A stretch of 47,027 nucleotides of DNA from an uncultured Oscillospiraceae bacterium. Its GTDB lineage: Bacteria; Bacillota; Clostridia; Oscillospirales; Oscillospiraceae. The position numbers and the translations under genes are program-made. The first letter of the stretch is position 1. Each line of letters starts with the position of its first letter. Shown here one piece after another: positions 25,088-33,122 of the stretch. The notes under the pieces are model-generated. The model was given only the letters and a program-made list of their open reading frames with translations, had not been told where the DNA came from and did not search any database. The DNA lies in NCBI GenBank assembly GCA_905234855.1, contig CAJOIU010000012.1, forward strand, positions 1 through 47,027, written 5' to 3'.

Positions 25088-26362
25088 ATGATAACTGCTG
25101 TTGTCGGTATTAACTGGGGTGATGAGGGGAAGGGCCGGATGGTCGATCTCCTCGCTAGCCAATATGACATCGTCGCCCGCTATCAGGGCGGCAACAACGC
25201 CGGTCACACCGTGGTGAATGAACGGGGAAAATTTATTCTGAATCTGCTGCCCTCCGGCATCCTCCGTCCCGAGACGGTGAACGTCATGGGTCCCGGCATG
25301 GTCATCGATCTTGAACATCTGGGCGGCGAGCTTGCGTCCCTGCGGGAAAAGGGCGTGGAGGTCGGTGCGGATCACCTCAAGATCAGCGACCGCGCCACCG
25401 TCTGCATGCCGTATCATCCCCTGCTCGACGGGCTCGAAGAAGATCGTATGGGCGAAAAGAAGCAGGGCTCGACCCGCCGCGGCATCGGCCCTGTGTATTC
25501 GGATAAGTATATGCGCAAGTCCGTCCGCGTGGGCGATCTGCTGTTCCGGGACGTTTTGAAGGAGCGGCTGGCCGATATTGTGGAGTGGAAAAACCTCACG
25601 GTGGAAAAGGGCTACGGCCACGAGCCTCTGAACGCCACGGCGATGTATGACTGGCTGATGCGCTTCGGCGATCCCATCATGGACAATATCTGCGACACGA
25701 CGGCGCTTCTCACCGAGGCGGACGACAGCGGCAAATCCATCCTGCTCGAAGCTCAGCTTGGCGCGCTGCGCGATCTCGATTTCGGCATCTTCCCGTATAC
25801 GTCGTCCTCCTGCACGCTGGCCGCCTATGCCCCGCTGGGCGCGGGCATCCCCGCCAAGCGGCTCGACAATATCGTCGGCATCATGAAGGCATATTCCTCC
25901 GCCGTCGGCGGCGGTCCCTTCGTATGCGAGTTCTCCGGCGAGGCTGCCCATGAGCTGCGGGAGGCCGGCGGCGAATACGGCGCCGCCACAGGCCGTCCCC
26001 GCCGCGTGGGCGGGTTTGACGTGGTCGCCTCCCGCTACGGCGTGCAGCTCCAAGGCGCGACGGAGCTTGCCGTCACGAAGCTCGACGTGCTTTCCGGCAT
26101 GGCGCAGATCCCCGTATGCACCGCCTATGAGCTGGACGGCGAGCGCATCGACCGCTTCCCGCTCGAGCCGGCGCTGGAAAAATGCACCCCTGTGTATGAA
26201 TACCTGCCCGGTTTCACCGGCGATATCACCGGCTGCCGCAAATTCTCCGAGCTGCCGCAGGCGGCGCAGGATTACGTCCGCTATCTGGAGGACGCGGTGG
26301 GCTGCCACATCCGCTATGTCTCCGTCGGCGCGGATCGGGATCAGTATATCGACAGGAACTGA
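25088..26362 (+). CDS. purA: adenylosuccinate synthetase
   Basis: Joins IMP and aspartate with GTP to form adenylosuccinate, the step before PurB in AMP synthesis. Start at 25088 after AAAGGAG, giving 424 residues; upstream in-frame codons lack a ribosome binding site. Motifs: VVGINWGDEGKGRMVDLLA (GTP-binding), RYQGGNNAGHTVV with the catalytic His, GSTRRGIGPVYSDKYMR, and VGGGPFVCEF. The 94-base gap from purB contains only a 5-pair CCGAT/ATCGG hairpin before a T run, too weak to call a terminator. Confidence 0.96.
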   Translation: MITAVVGINWGDEGKGRMVDLLASQYDIVARYQGGNNAGHTVVNERGKFILNLLPSGILRPETVNVMGPGMVIDLEHLGGELASLREKGVEVGADHLKISDRATVCMPYHPLLDGLEEDRMGEKKQGSTRRGIGPVYSDKYMRKSVRVGDLLFRDVLKERLADIVEWKNLTVEKGYGHEPLNATAMYDWLMRFGDPIMDNICDTTALLTEADDSGKSILLEAQLGALRDLDFGIFPYTSSSCTLAAYAPLGAGIPAKRLDNIVGIMKAYSSAVGGGPFVCEFSGEAAHELREAGGEYGAATGRPRRVGGFDVVASRYGVQLQGATELAVTKLDVLSGMAQIPVCTAYELDGERIDRFPLEPALEKCTPVYEYLPGFTGDITGCRKFSELPQAAQDYVRYLEDAVGCHIRYVSVGADRDQYIDRN

Positions 26363-26418
26363 ATTGGAGCAAAGTGCCGGACGCCGTCCGGCGCTTTCCC
26401 CTGTCTATGGAGGCATTT

Positions 26419-27147
26419 ATGAGAGATTATCAGAAGGAATTTGACGGACGTGTGGCCTTTATCCGCGAGCTGGTAGCCGCCAGCGGTGTGAAGGGCATCG
26501 TTTTCGGAAACTCCGGCGGCAAGGATTCCGCCCTCGTCGGCATTCTGTGCAAGGCCGCATGTGACGATACCGTGGGCGTCCTCATGCCTTGCTCTTCCAA
26601 GCGCAATTTCGGCGTCGACCTCGATGACGGCAGGGAGCTTGCCGAGCAGTACGGCATCGAAACGCGAATGGTCGACCTCACCCCGGTGCGGGAGGCCGCC
26701 GCCGAAGCAATTTCCAGCGCCTGCGAGATCACCCCCGCGTCTCTTGCGAACATCGCCCCGCGTCTGCGCATGACAACGCTCTATACGATCGCCGGGAGCG
26801 AGGGGCGGCTCGTGGCCGGAACGGGCAACCGCAGCGAGGCTTATATGGGCTATTTCACCAAATGGGGAGACGGCGCATATGATTTCAACCCCATCGCCGA
26901 TTTGACCGCCACGGAGGTATTCGAGTTCCTTGACTGGCTGGACGCACCGAAGTCCATCCGCACCAAGGAGCCCTCCGCCGGTCTTTTCGAGGGACAGACC
27001 GACGAGAAGGAAATGGGCATCACCTATGCCGCCATCGACCGTTTCCTGCAAACCGGCGAGGCGTCGGAGGAAGATAAGCGCATCCTCGACCGCTTCCATA
27101 ACGGCAGCGAGCATAAGCGCCGCCCCGCGGCGACTTATCCGGGGTAA
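26419..27147 (+). CDS. nadE: NAD synthase, ammonia-dependent
   Basis: Amidates deamido-NAD to NAD with ATP. At 242 residues it consists only of the synthetase domain, without the glutaminase domain of longer NadE proteins, so it should use ammonia. The ATP pyrophosphatase P-loop FGNSGGKDSALVG is near residues 34-45, followed by LVAGTGNRSEAYMGYFTKWGDGAYDFNPIADL, the typical active-site block. GGAGG (26409-26413) is five bases before the ATG. A GCCGGAC/GTCCGGC hairpin sits in the gap from purA without a good T run. Confidence 0.94.
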   Translation: MRDYQKEFDGRVAFIRELVAASGVKGIVFGNSGGKDSALVGILCKAACDDTVGVLMPCSSKRNFGVDLDDGRELAEQYGIETRMVDLTPVREAAAEAISSACEITPASLANIAPRLRMTTLYTIAGSEGRLVAGTGNRSEAYMGYFTKWGDGAYDFNPIADLTATEVFEFLDWLDAPKSIRTKEPSAGLFEGQTDEKEMGITYAAIDRFLQTGEASEEDKRILDRFHNGSEHKRRPAATYPG

Positions 27148-27151
27148 AGCC

Positions 27152-27913
27152 ATGAGAGAATACGCCGCCAGCCAGCTCACGGACGCCGTGGCACGCCTGT
27201 ATGTGGATGCCTGCCTGCATCTGCCGGAGCATGTGAAGGAAAAGCTATACGCCTTCGGCAATCCCTATATCATAGAGAATTTTGAGAAAAACGGCATCAT
27301 CCCGCTCTGTCAGGATACGGGGCTTGCCGCCGTGTATTTGGAGATCGGGCAGGACGCGCATATCACCGGCTCGATCCCGGAGGCCATCGACGAGGGCGTG
27401 CGCCGCGCCGTAAAAAACGGCTACCTTCGCTCCTCCATCGTGGCCGATCCCATCCGCCGCACGAACACCGGGGACAATACCCCCGCATTCGTCTATACCG
27501 ATATCGTCCCCGGCGACGCCGTCAAGGTCACCGTAGCGCCGCGTGGCTTCGGCTGCGAGAACAAGGCTCGCGTCGCCATGCTCGCCCCCGCGGACGGCTT
27601 GGAGGGCGTCAAGCAGTTCGTTCTGGAAACAGCGCGGCTCGCCGTGCCGGACGCCTGCCCGCCCGTCATGATCGGCGTCGGCCTCGGTGGAAACTTCGAC
27701 CGGGCGGCCTATCTCTCCAAAAAAGCAGTACTGCGCGTCGGCGCGAATCCCGACCCGTTTTACGCGGCTTTGGAGCAGGAGCTGTTCGATGAGGTGAAAA
27801 AATTCGCCATCGGCGTGAACATTGCGCAGGCGCCGACCCATATCGCCGGGCTGCCATGCGCCGTATCCATCGGCTGCCACAGCCTGCGCTATGCCTCGGA
27901 GGTGCTGTCATGA
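27152..27913 (+). CDS. class I fumarate hydratase, alpha (N-terminal) subunit
   Basis: The alpha part of an oxygen-sensitive 4Fe-4S fumarase, or of the closely related L-tartrate dehydratase; the two cannot be told apart safely from sequence. The 253-residue protein has IIPLCQDTGLAAVYLEIG with cluster-ligand candidate Cys53, RRTNTGDNTPAFVYTDIVPGD, an ACPPVMIGVGLGGNFD block (Cys169) and a C-terminal IGCHSLRYASEVL. GFGCENKAR replaces the more usual GGGSEN-type stretch. Four bases separate it from nadE, and it overlaps the beta gene (ATGA). It is somewhat shorter than the usual 280 residues. Confidence 0.88.
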   Translation: MREYAASQLTDAVARLYVDACLHLPEHVKEKLYAFGNPYIIENFEKNGIIPLCQDTGLAAVYLEIGQDAHITGSIPEAIDEGVRRAVKNGYLRSSIVADPIRRTNTGDNTPAFVYTDIVPGDAVKVTVAPRGFGCENKARVAMLAPADGLEGVKQFVLETARLAVPDACPPVMIGVGLGGNFDRAAYLSKKAVLRVGANPDPFYAALEQELFDEVKKFAIGVNIAQAPTHIAGLPCAVSIGCHSLRYASEVLS

Positions 27914-28440
27914 CCCAACATATCACCGCGCCTCTGACCGCCGAGGCCGTGAAAAAACTCCGCGCGGGCGACGAAATCCGCATCACAGGCGTCATCTATA
28001 CCGCGCGGGACGCAGCGCATAAAAAGCTATGCGAGCTGCTGGACGCGGGCGAGTCGCTGCCTGTCGATCTGCGGGATCAGATCATCTACTACACCGGCCC
28101 CGCGCCTACGCCGCCGGGCTATGCCATCGGCTCCTGCGGCCCCACCACCTCCTATCGCATGGATCGCTACACCCCGGCGCTGCTGCGCCTCGGCCTGCGG
28201 GGAATGATCGGCAAAGGCCGCCGCGGCCAGGCCGTCATCGACGCCATCGTGGAAAACACCGCCGTATATTTTTCCGCCGAGGGCGGCTGCGGCGCGCTTT
28301 TGGCAAATTATGTAAAAGCCTGCGAGGTCGTGGCCTTCCCGGAGCTGGGGACGGAGGCCATTCACCGCCTCGAAGTGGAAGATTTCCCGGTTTCTGTCTT
28401 TTGCGACTGTACCGGCGCGATATATTCACCATATCTGTAA
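27910..28440 (+). CDS. class I fumarate hydratase, beta (C-terminal) subunit
   Basis: The 176-residue partner of the alpha subunit; together they interconvert fumarate and malate (or dehydrate tartrate). The family features are LRAGDEIRITGVIYTARDAAHKK, IIYYTGPAPTPPGYAIGSCGPTTSYRMD and a late AVYFSAEGGCGALLA. Translational coupling with the alpha gene supports a complex. With purB (fumarate producer) before and malic enzyme (malate consumer) after, the cluster would route fumarate through malate to pyruvate. Confidence 0.9.
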   Translation: MTQHITAPLTAEAVKKLRAGDEIRITGVIYTARDAAHKKLCELLDAGESLPVDLRDQIIYYTGPAPTPPGYAIGSCGPTTSYRMDRYTPALLRLGLRGMIGKGRRGQAVIDAIVENTAVYFSAEGGCGALLANYVKACEVVAFPELGTEAIHRLEVEDFPVSVFCDCTGAIYSPYL

Positions 28441-28458
28441 GAAAGAGGACGAAAAAGC

Positions 28459-29631
28459 ATGGACTATCTGAAGGAATCCCTCAAAGCCCACTACGCATGG
28501 AAGGGCAAGCTGAACATCGAATCGAAGACCCGCGTCGACAACGCAGAAGCACTTTCACTGGCATATACCCCCGGCGTCGCCGCGCCGTGCCTTGAGATCC
28601 AAAAGGACGTGTCGAAGAGCTATGAGCTGACCGGCCGCTGGAACACCGTCGCCGTCGTGACGGACGGCACCGCCGTCCTCGGCCTCGGCGATATCGGGCC
28701 GGAGGCGGGCATGCCTGTCATGGAGGGCAAATGCGTCCTCTTCAAGGAATTCGGCGGGGTAGACGCCATCCCTCTGTGTGTTCGTTCGAAGGACGTGGAC
28801 GATATCGTAAAAACCGTGGCGCTGCTCGCGGGCAGCTTCGGCGGCGTGAATCTGGAGGATATCGCCGCGCCCCGCTGCTTTGAGATCGAGCGCAGGCTCA
28901 AGGAGATCTGCGATATCCCCATTTTCCACGACGATCAGCACGGCACCGCTATCATCGCCCTTGCGGGCATCGTGAACGCGCTGAAGGTCGTCGGCAAAAA
29001 GCTCGGCGATATCCGCATCGTGATTAACGGTGCGGGCGCGGCCGGCACCGCCATCGCGCGGCTGCTCGTCTCCGCGGGCGCGGGCGATGTGATCGTATGC
29101 GACCGCAAGGGCGCCATCGCCCGCGGCCGCGACGGCCTTAATCCCGCAAAGGAGGAGCTTGCCGCCGTTACGAACAAGGAAAACAGAACCGGCACTCTTT
29201 CCGACGTGCTGCGCGGCGCGGACATTTTCATCGGCGTATCGAGCCCCGGCGCCGTCACGGGCGCGATGGTGCAGACCATGGCAAAGGACGCGGTCATCTT
29301 CGCCTGCGCCAATCCCATGCCGGAGATCTTCCCGGACGAGGCGCTCGCAAACGGCGCGGCCATCGCCGCCACCGGGCGAAGCGACCTGCCGAACCAGCTC
29401 AACAACGTTCTCGCCTTCCCCGGCGTCTTCCGCGGCGCGCTGGATGTGCGCGCGTCCGATATCAACGACGCCATGAAGGAGGCCGCGGCCTACGCGCTGG
29501 CCGGACTCGTGAGCGACGGGGAGCTTTCTCCCGAATACATCATCCCCAAGCCCTTCGATCCCCGCGTGAAGGACGCGGTCGCAGCCGCCGTGGCGGACGC
29601 CGCCCGCAGATCCGGCGTCGCAAGGATCTGA
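28459..29631 (+). CDS. malic enzyme, NAD(P)-dependent
   Basis: Oxidatively decarboxylates malate to pyruvate. The 390-residue length is that of the short bacterial malic enzymes. Visible blocks are YTPGVAAPCLEIQKD, VVTDGTAVLGLGDIGPEAGMPVMEGK, CFEIERRLKE..DIPIFHDDQHGTAII (metal and malate binding), and the dinucleotide-binding INGAGAAGTAIARLL. It follows the fumarase beta gene by 18 bases and is the last gene before a strong hairpin. Confidence 0.95.
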   Translation: MDYLKESLKAHYAWKGKLNIESKTRVDNAEALSLAYTPGVAAPCLEIQKDVSKSYELTGRWNTVAVVTDGTAVLGLGDIGPEAGMPVMEGKCVLFKEFGGVDAIPLCVRSKDVDDIVKTVALLAGSFGGVNLEDIAAPRCFEIERRLKEICDIPIFHDDQHGTAIIALAGIVNALKVVGKKLGDIRIVINGAGAAGTAIARLLVSAGAGDVIVCDRKGAIARGRDGLNPAKEELAAVTNKENRTGTLSDVLRGADIFIGVSSPGAVTGAMVQTMAKDAVIFACANPMPEIFPDEALANGAAIAATGRSDLPNQLNNVLAFPGVFRGALDVRASDINDAMKEAAAYALAGLVSDGELSPEYIIPKPFDPRVKDAVAAAVADAARRSGVARI

Positions 29632-29657
29632 TCGGTGTCTTTGCATATCCTGTACCT

Positions 29658-29693
29658 GCAGAGAGCCGCCTCTCCAACGAGGCGGCTCTCTGC
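29658..29693 (+). terminator. terminator after malic enzyme
   Basis: A perfect 15-pair stem (29658-29672 with 29679-29693) with a 6-base loop. The tail is T-rich but interrupted (TTATATATCTTCTGTTGTTTTTT). It stands between converging transcripts; the minus-strand gene ends 22 bases further on. Confidence 0.82.
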
Positions 29694-29714
29694 TTATATA
29701 TCTTCTGTTGTTTT

Positions 29715-31637
29715 TTACTTCGCTGTGATATGCACAACCGTGCTGTAGGCAGAATTGGCGTAGCTCGTGCTGCCGTTTGCGATCACCTTATAGTAGTACG
29801 TCGCGCCGCTGACCGCCGATACATTGGTGCAATGCAGGTTCGTCGTTGTAAAGATGCGCGTATAGGTTCCGCCGCTGCTCGCTGCGCGATACACGCTGTA
29901 GGATTTCGCCCCGTCAACGGCGTTCCAGCTCAGATAGGGCTTGCCGCTTCCGGTGCGCGTAATGCTCACCGTTGGCCGCGCACAGTCACAGGTGACATAT
30001 TTCACATCGCTGTAAGCCGAATTGGCATATTTCGTTTCCCCGTTTGCGATCACCTTATAGTAGTATGTCGTCCCCGGCTCTGCCGACACGTTCGTACAAT
30101 GCAGTTTCGTCGTTGTGAGGATCCGAGTATATGTCCCTCCCGTGGAGCGATATACGCTGTAGGATTTCGCGCCGTCCACAGCCTTCCAGCTTATATATGG
30201 CTTGCCGCTGGACGAGAGCGTGGTGACCTTGATCGCAGGCTGTGCGCAGTCGCAGGTGATGTATTTCACCGCGCTGTAGGCCGAGTTGGCGTAGCTCGTG
30301 CCACCGTTGGCAACGACTTTATAGTAATAGGTCACACCCGGCTCTGCCGATACGTTTGTGCAATGCAGATTCGTTGTCGTGAGGATCCGCGTGTACGAGC
30401 CGCCCGTGGAGCGATACACGCTGTAGGACACCGCACCGTCCACCGCTTTCCAGCTTATGTAGGGCTTGCCGCTGGACGCCAGCGTGGTGACCGTAACCGT
30501 CGGCCGCGCGCAGTCGCAGATACGGTATTTCACCCCGCTGAAATCGGAGGCGTTTCCGTTTGCGTCCACGGCGCGGACGATGTAATAATACTTCACGCCG
30601 GATTCGGCGGCAGTATGCGTGAGGCTCGTCCCGATCGTCGTATCGGCGAGGGTGAAACCGTCCGTGGCGCTGCGGCTGCGATACAGCTCGTAATACTTTG
30701 CGCCGTCAACCTTGCTCCAAGCGACGATCGGCTTGCCAGTCGCCGCGTCGTTCGTGACCGAAGATATCTGCGGCGCCGAAATACTGACGGTAACGGACGA
30801 GAAGCCGCCCGGATAGCGCGTCACCAGATAATCCGCAGCCATAACCTCCGCCCGCGTCATCGTCCGTCCCCAATAGACCCCATACGGACTGCCTGCATAA
30901 GAGAGATTGCCCTCCGCGAGGACGACATGATCCTCGAACACCTGCGTTATGATAACGCTGTGTGAGTTGCCGTCCACACGCAGGTAATCCCCGACGCGGA
31001 TCTCATCATAGGAAAAATTGACCTTCTTCCAAATAGGAAGATCCCCGAACGCCCGGTCGCTCAGCAGCATGGCAAAGGCCAAGCAGCCGTTTCCGGTATA
31101 TCCTATCTCAGCGCCGTCACCGTAGCCGAAGCCATAGGAAACATAGGTGTTCGAATATGTCCTCGCGCTCGTCCATGAGGTTCCCGTAGGATACTCATCC
31201 TGCACAGCCATCAGCCTCGCATAGACCGCCGCCTCGGAGAAATCCGAAAATCCGTCGAGCTGCGGCGCGAAGGCAGCTGCTTCCTCCGTCACGACGACAT
31301 AGGAAGCCTCGCCAATGATTATCCCTTCATCCTCGATGGGTTCTTCGACCTCAGCGGGTTCCTCGACCTCGGCAGGTTCCTCGACCTCGGCAGGTTCCTC
31401 GACCTCAGCGGGTTCCTCAACCTCGGAGGGTTCCTCAACCTCGGAGGGTTCCTCGACCTCAGCGGGTTCCTTGACCTCGGCAGGTTCCTCGACCTCCGTT
31501 ATTTCTTCTGTCTCTACAAGCTCCTCGATCCCTTCCGCCGGAATATCCGGCTCATCGCTCGCCAAGGCGGCCATGGGCAGCAGCGAAATACACAGCGCCA
31601 AAACCATCAGGCTCGCCCATAAACGCTTCCAATGCAT
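29715..31637 (-). CDS. large secreted NlpC/P60- or CHAP-like protein with acidic repeat and four FN3-like domains
   Basis: A 640-residue exported protein. Signal peptide residues 1-27 (cleavage after ALA). Residues 48-101 are nine tandem six-residue units of the type EVEEPA. Residues about 115-275 resemble a papain-fold amidase: Cys185 in GNGCLAFAM, His226 in NSHSVIITQV and Glu242 in VVLAEGNLSY form a plausible catalytic set, though I cannot fix the exact family. From about 291 to the end are four FN3-like repeats of about 88 residues (PYISWKAVDGAKSYSVYRS...YYYKV), each after the first preceded by a C-D-C-A turn that may form disulfides or bind metal. AGGAGG lies eight bases before the ATG. 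Probably cell-wall remodelling or adhesion. Confidence 0.82.
   Translation of the reverse strand: MHWKRLWASLMVLALCISLLPMAALASDEPDIPAEGIEELVETEEITEVEEPAEVKEPAEVEEPSEVEEPSEVEEPAEVEEPAEVEEPAEVEEPAEVEEPIEDEGIIIGEASYVVVTEEAAAFAPQLDGFSDFSEAAVYARLMAVQDEYPTGTSWTSARTYSNTYVSYGFGYGDGAEIGYTGNGCLAFAMLLSDRAFGDLPIWKKVNFSYDEIRVGDYLRVDGNSHSVIITQVFEDHVVLAEGNLSYAGSPYGVYWGRTMTRAEVMAADYLVTRYPGGFSSVTVSISAPQISSVTNDAATGKPIVAWSKVDGAKYYELYRSRSATDGFTLADTTIGTSLTHTAAESGVKYYYIVRAVDANGNASDFSGVKYRICDCARPTVTVTTLASSGKPYISWKAVDGAVSYSVYRSTGGSYTRILTTTNLHCTNVSAEPGVTYYYKVVANGGTSYANSAYSAVKYITCDCAQPAIKVTTLSSSGKPYISWKAVDGAKSYSVYRSTGGTYTRILTTTKLHCTNVSAEPGTTYYYKVIANGETKYANSAYSDVKYVTCDCARPTVSITRTGSGKPYLSWNAVDGAKSYSVYRAASSGGTYTRIFTTTNLHCTNVSAVSGATYYYKVIANGSTSYANSAYSTVVHITAK
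29718..30785 (-). repeat. four tandem FN3-like coding repeats of about 260 bases
   Basis: The 3' part of the secreted protein gene consists of four in-frame units of about 88 codons. Units 2-4 are near-copies at DNA level, sharing stretches such as the CTTCCAGCT..TATATGGCTTGCCGCT region and the GTGCAATGCAG region. Recent duplication or recombination between units is likely. Confidence 0.85.
31335..31496 (-). repeat. nine 18-base units encoding EVEEPA
   Basis: Tandem 18-base units coding for E-V-E/K-E-P-A/S, with synonymous variation between copies. The product is an acidic, proline-spaced stalk. The opposite strand is also open and Ser/Gly-rich here, which is a by-product of the repeat. Confidence 0.9.
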
Positions 31638-31728
31638 AAACGCAACCTCCTTCGCAGGATAAACGCCGTCGGATATCCGAACGCAGGGCGTCCCGATATC
31701 CCGGAATATTTGTACATCTTACATGGAC

Positions 31729-31757
31729 AGTATAACACGCTTCGTCATGCGCCGCAA
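31729..31757 (-). promoter_or_regulatory. promoter of the secreted FN3 protein gene
   Basis: On the minus strand TTGCGG (31757-31752), 17 bases, TATACT (31734-31729), about 92 bases before the start codon. Confidence 0.6.
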
Positions 31758-31777
31758 TAAAAACCGGTGCGGTCTGC

Positions 31778-31806
31778 TTTGCAAACCCGCGGCGGCGTGC
31801 TATAAT
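31778..31806 (+). promoter_or_regulatory. promoter of the aminotransferase gene
   Basis: TTTGCA (31778-31783), 17 bases, TATAAT (31801-31806) with an extended -10 TG. It is divergent from the promoter of the secreted protein, about 20 bases apart. Confidence 0.7.
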
Positions 31807-31838
31807 AGCCGCATTCAGGAAACGAAAAGAGGGGTATC

Positions 31839-33023
31839 ATGGTAAACGAAAAAATGCTCGCGCTCGGCACCAGCCGTTCCGTTATCCGCGAGCTGTTTGA
31901 ATACGGACGGAAGCGCGCCGCCATTGTGGGCGCGGAGAATGTTTTTGATTTTTCTCTGGGCAACCCCAGCGTCCCCGCGCCTGCTTCCGTGAACGAGGAG
32001 GCCATCCGTCTCCTGCGGGAGAGCGATCCCGTCACCCTCCACGGCTACACGAGCGCCGCCGGCGATCCCGCCGTGAAAAACACGCTGGCCGCCGCGCTGA
32101 ACCGCCGCTTCGGTATGGATTACACCGGCGAGAATCTCTATTGCACCGTGGGCGCGGCCGCCGCGCTTTGCTGCTGTCTCCGCGGTCTGTGCTGTTCCGA
32201 AGACGAGTTTATCGTATTTGCGCCGTATTTCCCCGAATATAAGGTCTTCATCGAAGGCGCGGGGGGGAAAATGGCTCTTGTGCCGCCGGAGATCGAGAGC
32301 TTCCAGATCGACTTTGACGCGCTGGAAAAGCTCCTGAATCCCCGCACGAAAGCCGTCATCGTGAACTCTCCGAACAACCCATCCGGCGTCGTCTATTCCA
32401 CCGGGACGATCACGAAGCTCGCCGCCCTGCTGAACGCCAAGAGCACAGAATACGGCCATCCCATCTATATCATCGCGGACGAGCCTTACCGCGAGATCGT
32501 ATACGACGACGCGGAGGTGCCGTATATCCCGCACTTCTATAAAAACACGCTCGTTTGCTATTCGTGGTCAAAGTCGCTGTCCATTCCCGGCGAACGCATC
32601 GGCTATGTCGCCGTGCCGAAGGCCGTGGACGAATGGGAGAGGGTCTTTGCCGCCATTGCGGGGGCAGGCCGTTCCCTCGGCTATGTGAACGCCTCGTCGC
32701 TGTTCCAGCGCGTCGCCGCCGCCTGCGTGAACGACACCGCCGATCTCTCCGTTTACGCCGAAAACCGCCGTCTCCTGCTGGACGGCCTGCTCTCCATGGG
32801 CTTTACCTGCGTGGAGCCGGGCGGCACATTCTATCTCTTCCCCCGCTCGCTGGAGCCGGACGACATCGCTTTCAGCGAACGAGCTAAGGCGCATGATCTG
32901 CTGCTCGTCCCCGGATCGGGCTTCGGCGCGCCCGGACACGTGCGCATCTCCTATTGCGTCCCCACCGAGCGCATTCGCCGCGCCCTCCCGGTTTTCGAGG
33001 CGCTGGCGCGGGATTATCGATGA
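31839..33023 (+). CDS. pyridoxal phosphate-dependent aminotransferase, class I/II
   Basis: A 394-residue fold-type I aminotransferase of the aspartate aminotransferase superfamily. The substrate Asn-Pro block VNSPNNPSGVVYS, the cofactor-binding IIADEPYREIVYDD, the lysine site YSWSKSLSIPGERIGYVAV with Lys245, and the late Arg in GHVRISYC are all present. The substrate is uncertain: aspartate, or an aromatic or branched 2-oxo acid. It could serve as the missing last step to Tyr and Phe, but it is unlinked to the aromatic operon. Monocistronic between its own promoter and a terminator. Confidence 0.9.
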   Translation: MVNEKMLALGTSRSVIRELFEYGRKRAAIVGAENVFDFSLGNPSVPAPASVNEEAIRLLRESDPVTLHGYTSAAGDPAVKNTLAAALNRRFGMDYTGENLYCTVGAAAALCCCLRGLCCSEDEFIVFAPYFPEYKVFIEGAGGKMALVPPEIESFQIDFDALEKLLNPRTKAVIVNSPNNPSGVVYSTGTITKLAALLNAKSTEYGHPIYIIADEPYREIVYDDAEVPYIPHFYKNTLVCYSWSKSLSIPGERIGYVAVPKAVDEWERVFAAIAGAGRSLGYVNASSLFQRVAAACVNDTADLSVYAENRRLLLDGLLSMGFTCVEPGGTFYLFPRSLEPDDIAFSERAKAHDLLLVPGSGFGAPGHVRISYCVPTERIRRALPVFEALARDYR

Positions 33024-33034
33024 TCCCCTGCACG

Positions 33035-33072
33035 AAACCGCCGCACAAATTTGTTGCGGCGGTTTTCTTTTT
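33035..33072 (+). terminator. intrinsic terminator after the aminotransferase
   Basis: AAACCGCCGCA (33035-33045) pairs perfectly with TGCGGCGGTTT (33055-33065), with further CAAA/TTTG pairing inside, followed by C and five T. Confidence 0.9.
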
Positions 33073-33122
33073 GGGCAAAACATGGTATTATATGTTAATA
33101 ACACCTTGAAGGACACGATACG

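Noticed and set aside
24941-26308. Minus-strand open frame opposite purA
   Set aside because: purA is unmistakable on the plus strand; the antisense product has no motif.
26362-26400. GCCGGAC/GTCCGGC hairpin between purA and nadE as terminator
   Set aside because: Seven pairs with a three-base loop and no T run; more likely a spacer hairpin in one transcript.
29718-31496. CRISPR-like repeat arrays
   Set aside because: The repeats are in-frame coding units (FN3 domains and EVEEPA hexapeptides), not short palindromic repeats with unique spacers.
31315-31662. Ser/Gly/Thr repeat protein on the plus strand opposite the acidic repeat
   Set aside because: It is the complement of the EVEEPA coding repeat, with no ribosome binding site or signal peptide logic of its own.
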